A DNA stretch of 64,000 nucleotides from Pseudooceanicola algae. GTDB lineage: Bacteria; Pseudomonadota; Alphaproteobacteria; Rhodobacterales; Rhodobacteraceae. Positions 9,068-16,659 of this stretch are shown here, in pieces. How positions within the stretch are numbered: the stretch's first letter is position 1; each line of letters opens with the position of its first letter. The stretch covers positions 1-64,000 of the forward strand of contig NZ_CP060438.1 of NCBI RefSeq assembly GCF_003590145.2, given 5' to 3'. The notes beneath the pieces were generated by a model, which did not search any database, was not told the origin of the DNA, and saw only the letters and a list, made by a program, of their open reading frames with translations. The position numbers were made by a program, and so were the translations under genes.

Positions 9068-10656
9068 GCGATGTCCCTCCTCCGGGCCTGTTGTTCGGCC
9101 ATGTAGGCCTCCAGTGCCTCTGCCTGCGGTTTGCGTAGGCCCAGCTTGCTGCGCCGCCACAGGATATCTTCGGCGCTGCGGGCGAATTCATGGGCCATCA
9201 GCCAGTCGACTTCGGTCGCGGTCAGGGTAGCGCCGAAATCCTGACCAAGATCCGCCGCCGTGCGGGCATTTTCCAGCATCCGGCGTGCGTCGATGCCATA
9301 GGCGCGCACCAGACGACGGGCCCAACGGTCATCCAGGAAATCATGGTCCCGACGCAGTTCCGCGATCAGCTTTTCAACGTCCCCCACCGGAAAATCACCG
9401 CCCGGCAGGGCCACGCCCGCCGTCCAGGGCCCCTGCCCCGGCGCCAGATCCAGCCGCGTGCCGATCTTTTCCAACGCGCTTTCCGCCAGCCGCCGATAGG
9501 TCGTGATCTTGCCGCCAAAGACATTCAGCGCCGGGGCGCCTGCGCTGTCGTCCAGCTTCAGCGTGTAGTCCCGCGTCGCCGCGGTGGCGGAACTTGCACC
9601 TTCGTCATAAAGCGGACGCACCCCGGAATAGCTCCAGATGATGTCCGCATCGCTGATCGGCTGCTTCAGGTAACCGTTCACGAAATCGATCATGTAGCGC
9701 TGTTCTTCCGGCGTGCAGACCGGTTCCTGCCCCAGATCGGCATGTTCCTGATCCGTGGTGCCGATCAGCGTGAAATCGGTTTCATAGGGAATGGCGAACA
9801 TGATGCGCCCGTCGGTCCCCTGGAAGAAATAGCACTTGTCGTGATCGAACAGCCGCCGGGTGACGATATGGCTGCCGCGCACAAGACGCACGTCATCGCG
9901 GCTGTTGGACCCGATCTGCTGGCGCAGGATCTGCCCGACCCAGGGGCCACCGGCATTGATGACCATGCGCGCGCGGTGTTCATGTTGCGCGCCGGTCTCG
10001 ACATCCTGAAGCGTCACGACCCAGATCCCCGCCTCGGCCTTGGCCGACAGGACACGGGTGCGGGTCAGGATGCGGGCGCCGCGATCCTGCGCATCCCGCG
10101 CGTTCAGCGCGACCAGCCGGGAATCCTCGACCCAGCAGTCACTGTATTCATAGGCCCTTTCAAAGGTGTCCTTCAGCGGCGCGCCTTCGGGGCCGTCGCG
10201 CAGATCCAGCGTGCGCGTCGCGGGCAGGATCTTGCGACCGCCAAGGGTGTCGTACATCAGCAGGCCCAGCCGGATCAGCCAGGCCGGACGCCGGCCCTTC
10301 ATCCAGGGCATGAAGGTCGACAGCAGTTTCGAGGTCGGCGTATCGCCCTCGAACCGCATGTCCTTGTGATAGGGCAGCACGAAGCGCATCGGCCAGCTGA
10401 TATGCGGCATGGCACGCAACAGCGTCTCGCGTTCGATCAACGCCTCGCGGACCAGCCGGAATTCAAAGTATTCAAGATAGCGCAGACCGCCGTGAAACAG
10501 CTTGGTCGAAGCGGATGAGGTCGCCGAAGCCAGGTCCGACATCTCGGCCAGGGTCACGCTCAGCCCACGTCCGGCTGCGTCCCTTGCGATCCCGCAACCG
10601 TTGATGCCACCACCAATGATCAGCAGATCGCAGATGCCTGCGTCCTTGTCAGTCAC
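9064..10656 (-). CDS. glpD: Glycerol-3-phosphate dehydrogenase, FAD-dependent
   Basis: Oxidises sn-glycerol 3-phosphate to dihydroxyacetone phosphate, feeding electrons to the quinone pool from the inner face of the membrane. It is 530 residues long with the FAD-binding motif GGGINGCGIARDAAGRG near the N-terminus and the family's typical 'STKLFHGGLRYLE' segment. I chose the GTG start at 10656 because a strong GGGAGGA ribosome binding site lies seven bases upstream and the N-terminus then matches the family; a GTG at 10686 is also in frame but poorly placed. It is the first gene of the glp operon and is divergent from glpR. Confidence 0.93.
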   Translation of the reverse strand: MTDKDAGICDLLIIGGGINGCGIARDAAGRGLSVTLAEMSDLASATSSASTKLFHGGLRYLEYFEFRLVREALIERETLLRAMPHISWPMRFVLPYHKDMRFEGDTPTSKLLSTFMPWMKGRRPAWLIRLGLLMYDTLGGRKILPATRTLDLRDGPEGAPLKDTFERAYEYSDCWVEDSRLVALNARDAQDRGARILTRTRVLSAKAEAGIWVVTLQDVETGAQHEHRARMVINAGGPWVGQILRQQIGSNSRDDVRLVRGSHIVTRRLFDHDKCYFFQGTDGRIMFAIPYETDFTLIGTTDQEHADLGQEPVCTPEEQRYMIDFVNGYLKQPISDADIIWSYSGVRPLYDEGASSATAATRDYTLKLDDSAGAPALNVFGGKITTYRRLAESALEKIGTRLDLAPGQGPWTAGVALPGGDFPVGDVEKLIAELRRDHDFLDDRWARRLVRAYGIDARRMLENARTAADLGQDFGATLTATEVDWLMAHEFARSAEDILWRRSKLGLRKPQAEALEAYMAEQQARRRDIA

Positions 10657-10708
10657 TTCGGATCCTCCCAATCCTCGCAACGGCACTCTTGCAAAGTCGC
10701 TTCAAAAA

Positions 10709-10754
10709 GAAAACAATTATTTTCGTAGATCTTCGCTTTTTCCGGAAACGAAGG
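10709..10754. promoter_or_regulatory. Candidate GlpR operator/promoter region between glpD and glpR
   Basis: The gap between the divergent genes holds an AT-rich stretch with a near-palindrome GAAAACAATTATTTTC (10709-10724, 14 of 16 bases symmetric). It is followed by TTCG/CGAA half-sites and a perfect TTTCCGGAAA palindrome (10739-10748). TTCG-type repeats are usual in DeoR/GlpR operators. Repression by GlpR, relieved by glycerol 3-phosphate, is inferred. Confidence 0.5.
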
Positions 10755-10877
10755 CAATTGCCGCGGCAGCGCAGCGAAATCCCTTGCCTGAGCCGGTAAT
10801 CTTCGGTGAAATGGCAGGACCGCGCGAAACCGCGTATAACCGAACAGCTGCGAAACCATCAGCGGGAAGGCTCGCCA

Positions 10878-11672
10878 ATGTCACAGACCATCCGCCTGCC
10901 GGAGATCCTTGAAATCGCCCGCCGCGATGGCAAGGTCACGGTGGAACAGCTGGCCGACCATCTTGGCGTCACCCTGCAAACCATCCGTCGCGACCTGAGC
11001 GAGCTTGCCGAAGCGGGCAAGCTGGAGCGGGTGCATGGCGGCGCCGTCCTGCCCTCGGGCACCATCAACATCGCCTACGAGGAACGCCGCCAGCTGAATG
11101 CGGAGGGCAAGACCGCCATGGCCCGCGCCTGTGCCGCCATGATCCCCGAAGACTGCGCGATCTTCCTCAACCTCGGCACCAGCACCGAAGCCGTCGCGAC
11201 CGAGCTGCTGCATCACCGCAACCTGCTGGTGGTGACCAACAACATGAACGTCGCCAATATCCTGACCCGCAATCCCGATTGCGAGGTCATCGTCACGGGC
11301 GGCTCCCTGCGGCAATCGGACGGCGGGCTGATCGGGGACATCACCACCGCGGCGATCCGCAAGTTCAAGTTCGACATCGGGATCATCGGCTGTTCGGCCA
11401 TCGATCAGGACGGCGATATCCTCGACTTCGACCTGCGCGAGGTCGGCGTCAGCCAGACCATCCTGCACCAGTCCCGCCGCGCCATGCTGATCGCGGATCA
11501 GACCAAGTTCAAACGCACGGCCCCGGCCCGGATCGGGTCCCTGTCGGACATCGACGTGCTGTTCACCGACGCGCCCCTGACCCGCGGCCTGCAAGACCGC
11601 TGCGCGGATTGGGCGACCCAGATAGACGTCAGCCCCGCCGACCTTCCCCGCAGGGAAGGTTCCGCCGGTTAG
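10878..11672 (+). CDS. glpR: DeoR-family transcriptional repressor of the glycerol operon
   Basis: A 264-residue DeoR-type regulator. An N-terminal winged helix (residues 1-57, with 'VTVEQLADHLGVTLQTIRRDLSELAEAGKLERVHGGAV') is followed by a sugar-phosphate-sensing domain containing the family's GGSLR and GCSAID-type motifs. The ATG at 10878 has GGGAAGG upstream. Divergence from glpD strongly suggests it is the glp repressor. The final codons (DLPRREG) are written in a parS-like palindrome, and its stop overlaps the convergent replication gene by four bases. Confidence 0.88.
   Translation: MSQTIRLPEILEIARRDGKVTVEQLADHLGVTLQTIRRDLSELAEAGKLERVHGGAVLPSGTINIAYEERRQLNAEGKTAMARACAAMIPEDCAIFLNLGTSTEAVATELLHHRNLLVVTNNMNVANILTRNPDCEVIVTGGSLRQSDGGLIGDITTAAIRKFKFDIGIIGCSAIDQDGDILDFDLREVGVSQTILHQSRRAMLIADQTKFKRTAPARIGSLSDIDVLFTDAPLTRGLQDRCADWATQIDVSPADLPRREGSAG
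11641..11660. promoter_or_regulatory. parS-like palindrome, copy 1
   Basis: ACCTTCCC-CGCA-GGGAAGGT: 8-bp perfect arms around a 4-bp centre, inside the last codons of glpR. It belongs to a set of five similar palindromes clustered around parAB and is the most divergent copy. Confidence 0.6.
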
Positions 11673-12340
11673 CAGATGATCTCGACCCCTTGCAGCGCGG
11701 GATCGACCCGGCGCAGGGCTGCCGTCAGCACCTGCTTGCAATGGGTCGCGATATAGCTTTGCTGAAACGACGACCCGGCCGCCAGGACGACCTTGCCGCC
11801 CGAGATCTCGACCTCTGTCAGCCCCGACAACCAGGCCCCGTATAGCCCCGGCTGTTCGGCGGCCAGCAGCGCCTGGGCCCCGGCCCAGACCCCCTGCCCC
11901 TTGGGCGCCGAGACGGGCCGCATCGGCACGACGTTGGTTTCTGCGACACCCTCGGCCGGGCCGAGACGGGCCACGAAATCTTCGCCGACCAGCCCCCAGG
12001 CGGGGCGCGTGTCCTCCAGGATCTGCACAAGGTCCAGCCCATATGTGCTGATCCGCCCCCGCGCACCACGGGTCTTCTGCACCAGCCAGCCGAGGGCGCG
12101 CAGCCGCGCCATCTCGCGCTTGACGGTGCGTTCATCGACCGACCACATCCGCGCGATCTCGCGCTGTCCGACGCAAAGCTCGTCGCGTTGCCAGTTGTAC
12201 CGGGCCGTGATCAGCGAGATCAGCCGCAGCACCCGTCGCTGCGTCCCCGGATCCGCGCCCAGCCCATGCACGCTGAGCGCCGAGAGCAGGTCGTACTTGC
12301 GCGACGCTGCTTCCTTGCCCACCGGTTTGACGATCTGCAT
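11669..12340 (-). CDS. DnaA-like plasmid replication initiator
   Basis: A 223-residue protein (from ATG 12340 with AGGA upstream; the frame extends to 12409 without a convincing ribosome site). Residues about 55-90 form a winged-helix-like segment ('VGQREIARMWSVDERTVKREMARL'). The C-terminal 75 residues, including 'LYGAWLSGLTEVEISGGKVVLAAG' and 'SYIATHCKQVL' (segments shown in part), resemble the N-terminal interaction domain of DnaA. This combination is the hallmark of the DnaA-like replicases that define one class of Rhodobacterales plasmids. The AAA+ ATPase part of DnaA is absent. It is divergent from parAB across an iteron-bearing gap, the usual arrangement. Confidence 0.82.
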   Translation of the reverse strand: MQIVKPVGKEAASRKYDLLSALSVHGLGADPGTQRRVLRLISLITARYNWQRDELCVGQREIARMWSVDERTVKREMARLRALGWLVQKTRGARGRISTYGLDLVQILEDTRPAWGLVGEDFVARLGPAEGVAETNVVPMRPVSAPKGQGVWAGAQALLAAEQPGLYGAWLSGLTEVEISGGKVVLAAGSSFQQSYIATHCKQVLTAALRRVDPALQGVEIIC

Positions 12341-12487
12341 CTCATTGTCCTGTCTTCCCGTCCGCGACCGGGTCTGCTGCCATCTCGGACCCTTGGGGCC
12401 TCTGGTCATTCGGCGCTGTTTTCAACGCTCTTTGTTCGATGTTGGATATTTACGTCCTGAATTCCGATTCTGTCAAGCGAGGGCTGT

Positions 12488-12672
12488 TTCGGACGATCTG
12501 TCCTGCTTCGTCTCAAAAGATGAATCTAGGTATCCCTGGTATAGGGGGACGGACGGGGTGTCCCCTATTCTGGCTCTTTTGTCCCCCAATAGGTGGGGGT
12601 GGCCAGCGGGATGTCCCCCAATATCGGGGGACTCTGCCATCAAATCCTCCATCCGGGCCCGGTTCGGACGAT
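12488..12672 (+). repeat. 10-bp direct repeat flanking the iterons
   Basis: TTCGGACGAT occurs at 12488-12497 and again at 12663-12672, bracketing the iteron cluster. It may be a second protein-binding element of the origin; chance cannot be excluded for a 10-mer in GC-rich DNA. Confidence 0.4.
12540..12632. repeat. Iteron cluster, motif GTCCCCC-N-ATA
   Basis: Five copies of an approximately 11-bp motif: inverted at 12540-12550 (TATAGGGGGAC), direct at 12560-12569 (GTCCCCTATT), direct at 12581-12591 and 12613-12623 (GTCCCCCAATA), and inverted at 12621-12632 (ATATCGGGGGAC). The last two overlap as a perfect 7-bp-arm inverted repeat. Spacing of the direct copies is about 21 and 32 bases. This is a likely binding site set for the initiator. 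Confidence 0.65.
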
Positions 12673-12736
12673 TCGCGGGGCGGGTATGGCCCCAGCGGGT
12701 CAGCCCCTTGGGGCACAGGGCCTTTCCCCGACCGCC

Positions 12737-12752
12737 CTTCCCCACGGGGAAG
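12737..12752. promoter_or_regulatory. parS-like palindrome, copy 2
   Basis: CTTCCCCACGGGGAAG, 7-bp perfect arms, about 90 bp upstream of parA in the intergenic region. It is identical to copy 3 within parA. Confidence 0.7.
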
Positions 12753-12775
12753 ATCTCCTGCCAGTAAACTTCAAC

Positions 12776-12792
12776 TTTGCTTATTTGGCAAA
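12776..12792. promoter_or_regulatory. AT-rich inverted repeat upstream of parA
   Basis: TTTGC-TTATTTG-GCAAA, 5-bp arms with a 7-bp spacer, 47 bp before the parA start. It could be the autoregulatory operator bound by ParA's N-terminal domain. Confidence 0.35.
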
Positions 12793-12838
12793 TTAGGCGT
12801 ATTTCGGGATCAGCAGATGATTTGCGTTGAGGCATAGC

Positions 12839-14134
12839 ATGTATGATCATACCGACCTGGCCCGGCTCCAGTCCCAATCCCTGAAGATGCAGGGATGGAT
12901 CCGCCAGCAGACCTTCAGCCCCGAACACACCAAGCGGCTGCGACGTTTCTCTTCGTGGGAGGTGTCAGAGCTGATCCTGAAGCTGAACCAATCCACCTTT
13001 CGCGGCAAGCTGGCCGCCGACCCCAGCCTGCCCGGCGGCGAGGTGGAAGAGGACGGGCGGCAGCGCTGGTTCTCTCTTGAAGAGATCAACGAGCTGCGCC
13101 GCCGGATCAAGACCAACCGCAAAAGCCTGATGCCCCCGCGCCCGGCGGGCAAGCGCGCCTTCCGCGCGGCGGTCGCCAACTTCAAGGGCGGCGCGGGCAA
13201 GTCGACCGTCGCCCTGCACCTGGCCCATGCCGCCGCGCTGGACGGCTACCGCGTGCTGCTGGTCGATTTCGACCCGCAGGCGACCCTGTCCCATTCCATG
13301 GGCCTCACCGATGTCTCCGAGGATTTCACCGTCTGGGGCATCATGGCCCGTGACCTGATCCGCGAAACCGACCGGATGAACGCGGCCACCACGGGTGCCG
13401 CCAGCGGCACCGCCCTGCCCCTGCGCAAGCTGCCCTCGGCAATCCGCGACATGGGTCTGGACGAATTGCGCCATGCGGATTTCATCCAGAAGACCAGCTG
13501 GTCCACGATCGACATCGTGCCCTCCTGCGCCAATGCGGCCTTCGTTGAATTCGCCAGCGCCCAGTACCGGCACCTGAACCCGGAATGGACCTTCTTTGCC
13601 GCCGTGTCGCGCTATCTCGACGGGATCGCGGATGACGATTACGACCTGATCCTGTTCGATTGCCCGCCCGCGATTGGTTACCAGTCGATGAACGCGGTGT
13701 TCGCCGCGGACATGCTTTATATACCCTCCGGCCCCGGATACTGGGAATATGACAGCACGACCTCCTTCATCGGCCAGCTTTCCGAAGCACTGGAAGACCT
13801 GGCCGCCGGGTTCGAGGGAACCTTCCCCACGGGGAAGATCACCCTGCCCAAGGCCTTCGTCGACGTGCGCTTCCTGATGACGCGTTACGAGGCTGGCAAC
13901 GATCTGCACCGCGCCATGCTCGAGGCGTTCCGCAAGGTCTTTGGCGACCACGTCACTGAACACCCGGTCGAGATGACGCGCGCGGTCGAACAATCCGGGC
14001 GCTTCCTGAGCTCGGTCTACGAGATCGATTACCGCAACATGACCCGCGAAACCTGGCGCCGTGCGCGTGCCAGTTTCGATCGGGCGTACGAAGAATTCCG
14101 CGGCAATGTCATTGCCGGCTGGGACAAGATCTGA
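12839..14134 (+). CDS. parA: Partition ATPase ParA (with N-terminal DNA-binding region)
   Basis: A 431-residue ParA of the type Ia class. The N-terminal 100 residues form a MerR/HTH-like region ('SLEEINELRRRI') thought to bind the par operator. The ATPase domain has the deviant Walker A KGGAGKST (116-123), switch I DFDPQ (143-147) and a later 'LILFDCPPAIGYQS' motif. It moves and spaces plasmid copies on the nucleoid together with ParB. ATG 12839 is preceded by TTGAGG; an in-frame TTG at 12827 would add four residues. A parS-like palindrome lies inside the gene (13822-13837), where it encodes FPTGK. Confidence 0.92.
   Translation: MYDHTDLARLQSQSLKMQGWIRQQTFSPEHTKRLRRFSSWEVSELILKLNQSTFRGKLAADPSLPGGEVEEDGRQRWFSLEEINELRRRIKTNRKSLMPPRPAGKRAFRAAVANFKGGAGKSTVALHLAHAAALDGYRVLLVDFDPQATLSHSMGLTDVSEDFTVWGIMARDLIRETDRMNAATTGAASGTALPLRKLPSAIRDMGLDELRHADFIQKTSWSTIDIVPSCANAAFVEFASAQYRHLNPEWTFFAAVSRYLDGIADDDYDLILFDCPPAIGYQSMNAVFAADMLYIPSGPGYWEYDSTTSFIGQLSEALEDLAAGFEGTFPTGKITLPKAFVDVRFLMTRYEAGNDLHRAMLEAFRKVFGDHVTEHPVEMTRAVEQSGRFLSSVYEIDYRNMTRETWRRARASFDRAYEEFRGNVIAGWDKI
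13822..13837. promoter_or_regulatory. parS-like palindrome, copy 3 (inside parA)
   Basis: CTTCCCCACGGGGAAG, identical to copy 2, embedded in the parA coding sequence. Confidence 0.7.
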
Positions 14135-14145
14135 GGAGGCTGAAG

Positions 14146-15354
14146 ATGGTCAAGAAAAAGCGCCGCATCTTTGATATCGAGATGCCCGAAGACGCGCCCG
14201 AAATCGCACCGGATACCGCCACGCCGCAGGACAGCGCGGCGACCCCCGACAGCAGCGCCGCGCAGCCCGACGCAGAATCCTTCCCCGCGGGGAAGGGTGA
14301 CAGCGGGCCGTCCGCGCCGCAACCGGGCCGCCCCGGCGGCGCCCGACGCCGGGGTCCCATGGCCACGGCCATCGGAGAGACGGCGATTTCCGCGCGCGAA
14401 CGTCAGGAAACCGAGGCCCGCATCCGGGCCGAGAACGACACCCTGGCCCATGAACACATGCGTCTCAAACGGCTGGGCCTCGTGCTGGACCAGATCCCGT
14501 TGCAGGCTATCGACACGACCAAGCTGGTGCGCGACCGCAAGCCGGGTCTTGATCCCGAACTCGAGGATCTGAAGGCCTCGATCACCTCGATCGGGTTGTC
14601 GAACCCGATCCGGGTCGAAGAAGCCGGGCAGGGGCGCTACGAGCTGATCCAGGGCTTCCGCAGGCTGACCGCCTACAAGGCCCTGCTGGAAGAGACCGGC
14701 GATGCCGGGGCCTGGGGAACGATCCCCGCCGCCGTTGCACCGCAGGGCGACGGGATCGAGACGCTCTATCGCCGGATGGTGGATGAAAACCTGGTGCGCA
14801 AGGACATCTCCTTCTACGAGATGGCGCAACTGGCGCTGGACTACGCCGCCGACCCGGCGACGCAGGAAAGCGATCCGGATAAGGCCGTGGCGCTGCTGTT
14901 CAAGTCGGCCCGCTACCAGAAGCGCAGCTATATCCGTAGCTTCATCAAGGTGGTGCAGCGGCTGTCAGGCGTACTGTCCTACCCCGAGGAACTGCCGCGC
15001 GCCCTAGGCCTGGCGCTGGCCCGCAAGGTCGAGGATGACGACGGCACGCTGGCCGCGATCGCCGAGGATCTGAAGGATTGGGACAACCGCAGCGTCACGG
15101 ATGAGATCGGCGTGATCCGCCGCCAGCTTGGCCTGACCGAAGGGGCCGAGGCCGATCCGGCCCCGCGCAGCCCGGCCCGGCGGGCCTCGGGCGGCAAGGC
15201 CAAGACCAGTTTCCAGCTGGAGCGCCGCGAAGGGCGGGCCAAATGCACCGCCGCCGATGGTCGGCTGGAGATCCGCTTGCCGCGCGATTTCACGACCATC
15301 GACCGTCGCCGCCTGGAAGAGGCCGTGCGCCGGATGCTGGATCAACTTGAATGA
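14146..15354 (+). CDS. parB: Partition protein ParB
   Basis: A 402-residue ParB-family DNA-binding protein, 11 bases after parA with a strong GAGGAGG ribosome site. Residues 1-100 are a polar, proline-rich linker. The ParB/Srx domain begins near 115 and includes the nucleotide-binding segment 'YELIQGFRRLTAYKAL' (GFRR, 170-173, in place of the more common GERR). A helical KorB-type DNA-binding region follows (about 195-290), then a C-terminal dimerisation part. It should bind the parS palindromes described here and spread on DNA. One perfect palindrome lies within its own coding sequence at residues 46-50 (FPAGK). Confidence 0.9.
   Translation: MVKKKRRIFDIEMPEDAPEIAPDTATPQDSAATPDSSAAQPDAESFPAGKGDSGPSAPQPGRPGGARRRGPMATAIGETAISARERQETEARIRAENDTLAHEHMRLKRLGLVLDQIPLQAIDTTKLVRDRKPGLDPELEDLKASITSIGLSNPIRVEEAGQGRYELIQGFRRLTAYKALLEETGDAGAWGTIPAAVAPQGDGIETLYRRMVDENLVRKDISFYEMAQLALDYAADPATQESDPDKAVALLFKSARYQKRSYIRSFIKVVQRLSGVLSYPEELPRALGLALARKVEDDDGTLAAIAEDLKDWDNRSVTDEIGVIRRQLGLTEGAEADPAPRSPARRASGGKAKTSFQLERREGRAKCTAADGRLEIRLPRDFTTIDRRRLEEAVRRMLDQLE
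14279..14296. promoter_or_regulatory. parS-like palindrome, copy 4 (inside parB)
   Basis: CCTTCCCCGCGGGGAAGG, an 18-bp perfect palindrome with no mismatches, in the linker-encoding part of parB. It is the most symmetric copy. Confidence 0.75.
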
Positions 15355-15355
15355 T

Positions 15356-15371
15356 CTTCCCCGCGGGGAAG
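15356..15371. promoter_or_regulatory. parS-like palindrome, copy 5
   Basis: CTTCCCCGCGGGGAAG, perfect 16-bp palindrome one base after the parB stop codon. Confidence 0.72.
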
Positions 15372-15396
15372 GTGGCGAAGCAAGGGAAACGCGGGG

Positions 15397-15419
15397 CGGG
15401 GCAGGGATGTCCTGCCCCG
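15397..15419. terminator. Hairpin between parB and the recombinase gene
   Basis: Perfect 9-bp stem CGGGGCAGG/CCTGCCCCG with a GATGT loop, followed on the plus strand by TTTGCCGTTT. It lies in the gap between convergent parB and the integrase and probably ends the parAB transcript. Confidence 0.6.
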
Positions 15420-15432
15420 TTTGCCGTTTCGC

Positions 15433-16521
15433 CTACAGCCCGGCGGCCTTCGTCAGGTTGACGCGGAACCGGTCGCGGCGGCGCTGATAGCGGCGGGTCA
15501 TCTCGGCGCTGGCATGGCCAAGCTGCTTCTGGACATAGCGTTCATCGACCTCGGCGCTGCTGGCCAGACCGGCGCGCAATGAGTGACCCGAATACAGCCG
15601 CGCGCGTTCCTCGTCGGGCAGGTCGGGGCGCAGCCCGGCGTCCAGCACCGTGCGCTTGACCAGGCGGGCGACATGCTTGTCGTTCAGCCGGGCCTCCAGC
15701 ACCCGCTTGCCATCGCGCGAGGTGCGCCGGAACAGCGGGCCGAAATCGATGCGGGCGAAGTGCAGCCATTGCTCCACCGCATGGACCGGGCAGGTCCGAG
15801 GGCCGGAGCCACGCCCGACTTCGACCTCGCGCCAGCCGGTCTTGCCGCGCAGGGTGATCAGCAGGCCGCCCTCGAGGATCTGGATCCAGCCGCCGCTGTC
15901 GGGGGTGTCGTCCTTGCCGTGATCGAGGCAGGTGATCTCGGACCGCCGCAACCCGCCGGCATAGCCCAGAAGCAGGATGGCCCGGTCGCGAAGCCCGCGC
16001 AGGTCATGGGGCAGGGTGGCGACCATGGCGCGGATGTCCTCGGGCAGGATCGCCTCTTTCTGGACCGGGGGGCGGGCGTGCTTGCGCCTGATCCCCGCCA
16101 GCACCGCCGAGATATGCCGGTCGCTTCGGTCAAGAGACAGGCCCCGCTGCCGGTAACCCCAGCAGAGACCGGACAGCCGCCGCTCGATCGAAGCGACGGA
16201 CAGCGCCGGGCTGCCATCGGAAGGCGCGGCCAGGTCGGTGATGTAGAGCCCGATCATCTGCGGTGCGGGGGGCAGCGGGTCGGTGCCCTTCAACCGGCAC
16301 CAGCGGGCGAAATGACGCCAGTCCGCCCCGTAGGCCGCCAAGGTCCGATCAGAGGCGGCCGCCTGGGCATAGCCCTGCGCGGTCTCGACCAACCGGTCCA
16401 CCGTGCCGGACCCTGCGATATGAGAGGGCAGGGGGTCAGGGGTGCCCGTCGCGGGACCCGAGGCCTGATCGTCCCCGACCAGACCGGGCCGGGGCGGCGG
16501 ATCCGAAGGTGTATTCGTCAT
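15433..16521 (-). CDS. Tyrosine recombinase/integrase, probably for plasmid dimer resolution
   Basis: A 362-residue site-specific recombinase. An N-terminal SAM-like core-binding domain (about 45-150) precedes the catalytic domain with the full set of residues: Arg in GGLRRSE (192 or 193), Lys 227 in RGKTGW, His313 and Arg316 in SGHSLRAG, His336 in QLGHAS and the nucleophile Tyr345 in TRRYQ. It sits next to parB in a plasmid maintenance module and no phage genes are near, so resolving plasmid multimers is more likely than prophage integration. A candidate crossover site lies just upstream of its start. Confidence 0.85.
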   Translation of the reverse strand: MTNTPSDPPPRPGLVGDDQASGPATGTPDPLPSHIAGSGTVDRLVETAQGYAQAAASDRTLAAYGADWRHFARWCRLKGTDPLPPAPQMIGLYITDLAAPSDGSPALSVASIERRLSGLCWGYRQRGLSLDRSDRHISAVLAGIRRKHARPPVQKEAILPEDIRAMVATLPHDLRGLRDRAILLLGYAGGLRRSEITCLDHGKDDTPDSGGWIQILEGGLLITLRGKTGWREVEVGRGSGPRTCPVHAVEQWLHFARIDFGPLFRRTSRDGKRVLEARLNDKHVARLVKRTVLDAGLRPDLPDEERARLYSGHSLRAGLASSAEVDERYVQKQLGHASAEMTRRYQRRRDRFRVNLTKAAGL

Positions 16522-16543
16522 GATTGGCTGCCTGCTTCATCGT

Positions 16544-16568
16544 GTCCTATAATGCAATGTTATTGGAC
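16544..16568. other. Candidate recombinase core site
   Basis: Two 9-bp arms (GTCCTATAA and TTATTGGAC, 8 of 9 bases complementary) flank a 7-bp spacer TGCAATG. Arm length and spacer match the architecture of tyrosine recombinase crossover sites. It lies 23 bp upstream of the integrase start codon. It could instead be an operator for the gene. Confidence 0.5.
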
Positions 16569-16659
16569 GCAAATAGCTCTGGCAAGTGGCGGCGCTTTTG
16601 GGGGTCATATCCGGGAATAAGCGCGGTCTGGTCACTGTGTATCGAAGGCATTCTTGCAG

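Larger units (their letters stand above)
12341..12838. other. Probable replication origin region (about 500 bp without a gene)
   Basis: The gap between the replication initiator and parA contains an AT-richer stretch near 12420-12470, five GTCCCCC-type iterons (12540-12632), a 10-bp direct repeat TTCGGACGAT on either side of them (12488-12497 and 12663-12672), one parS-like palindrome (12737-12752) and an AT-rich inverted repeat close to parA (12776-12792). I see no DnaA box matching TTATCCACA. Together with the neighbouring genes this is best read as oriV plus the parAB promoter. Confidence 0.7.

Noticed and set aside
11669-15354. The module as a RepABC-type replicon
   Set aside because: No repC gene or typical repABC order is present; the initiator is divergent from parAB and has the DnaA-like C-terminus.
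15433-16521. Prophage or integron integrase
   Set aside because: No phage structural genes, attC sites or cassette genes are near; the context is plasmid maintenance.
16548-16553. A TATAAT hexamer that could be a -10 promoter box
   Set aside because: It lies inside the candidate recombination core site, on the strand opposite to the recombinase gene, and has no matching -35 or downstream gene.
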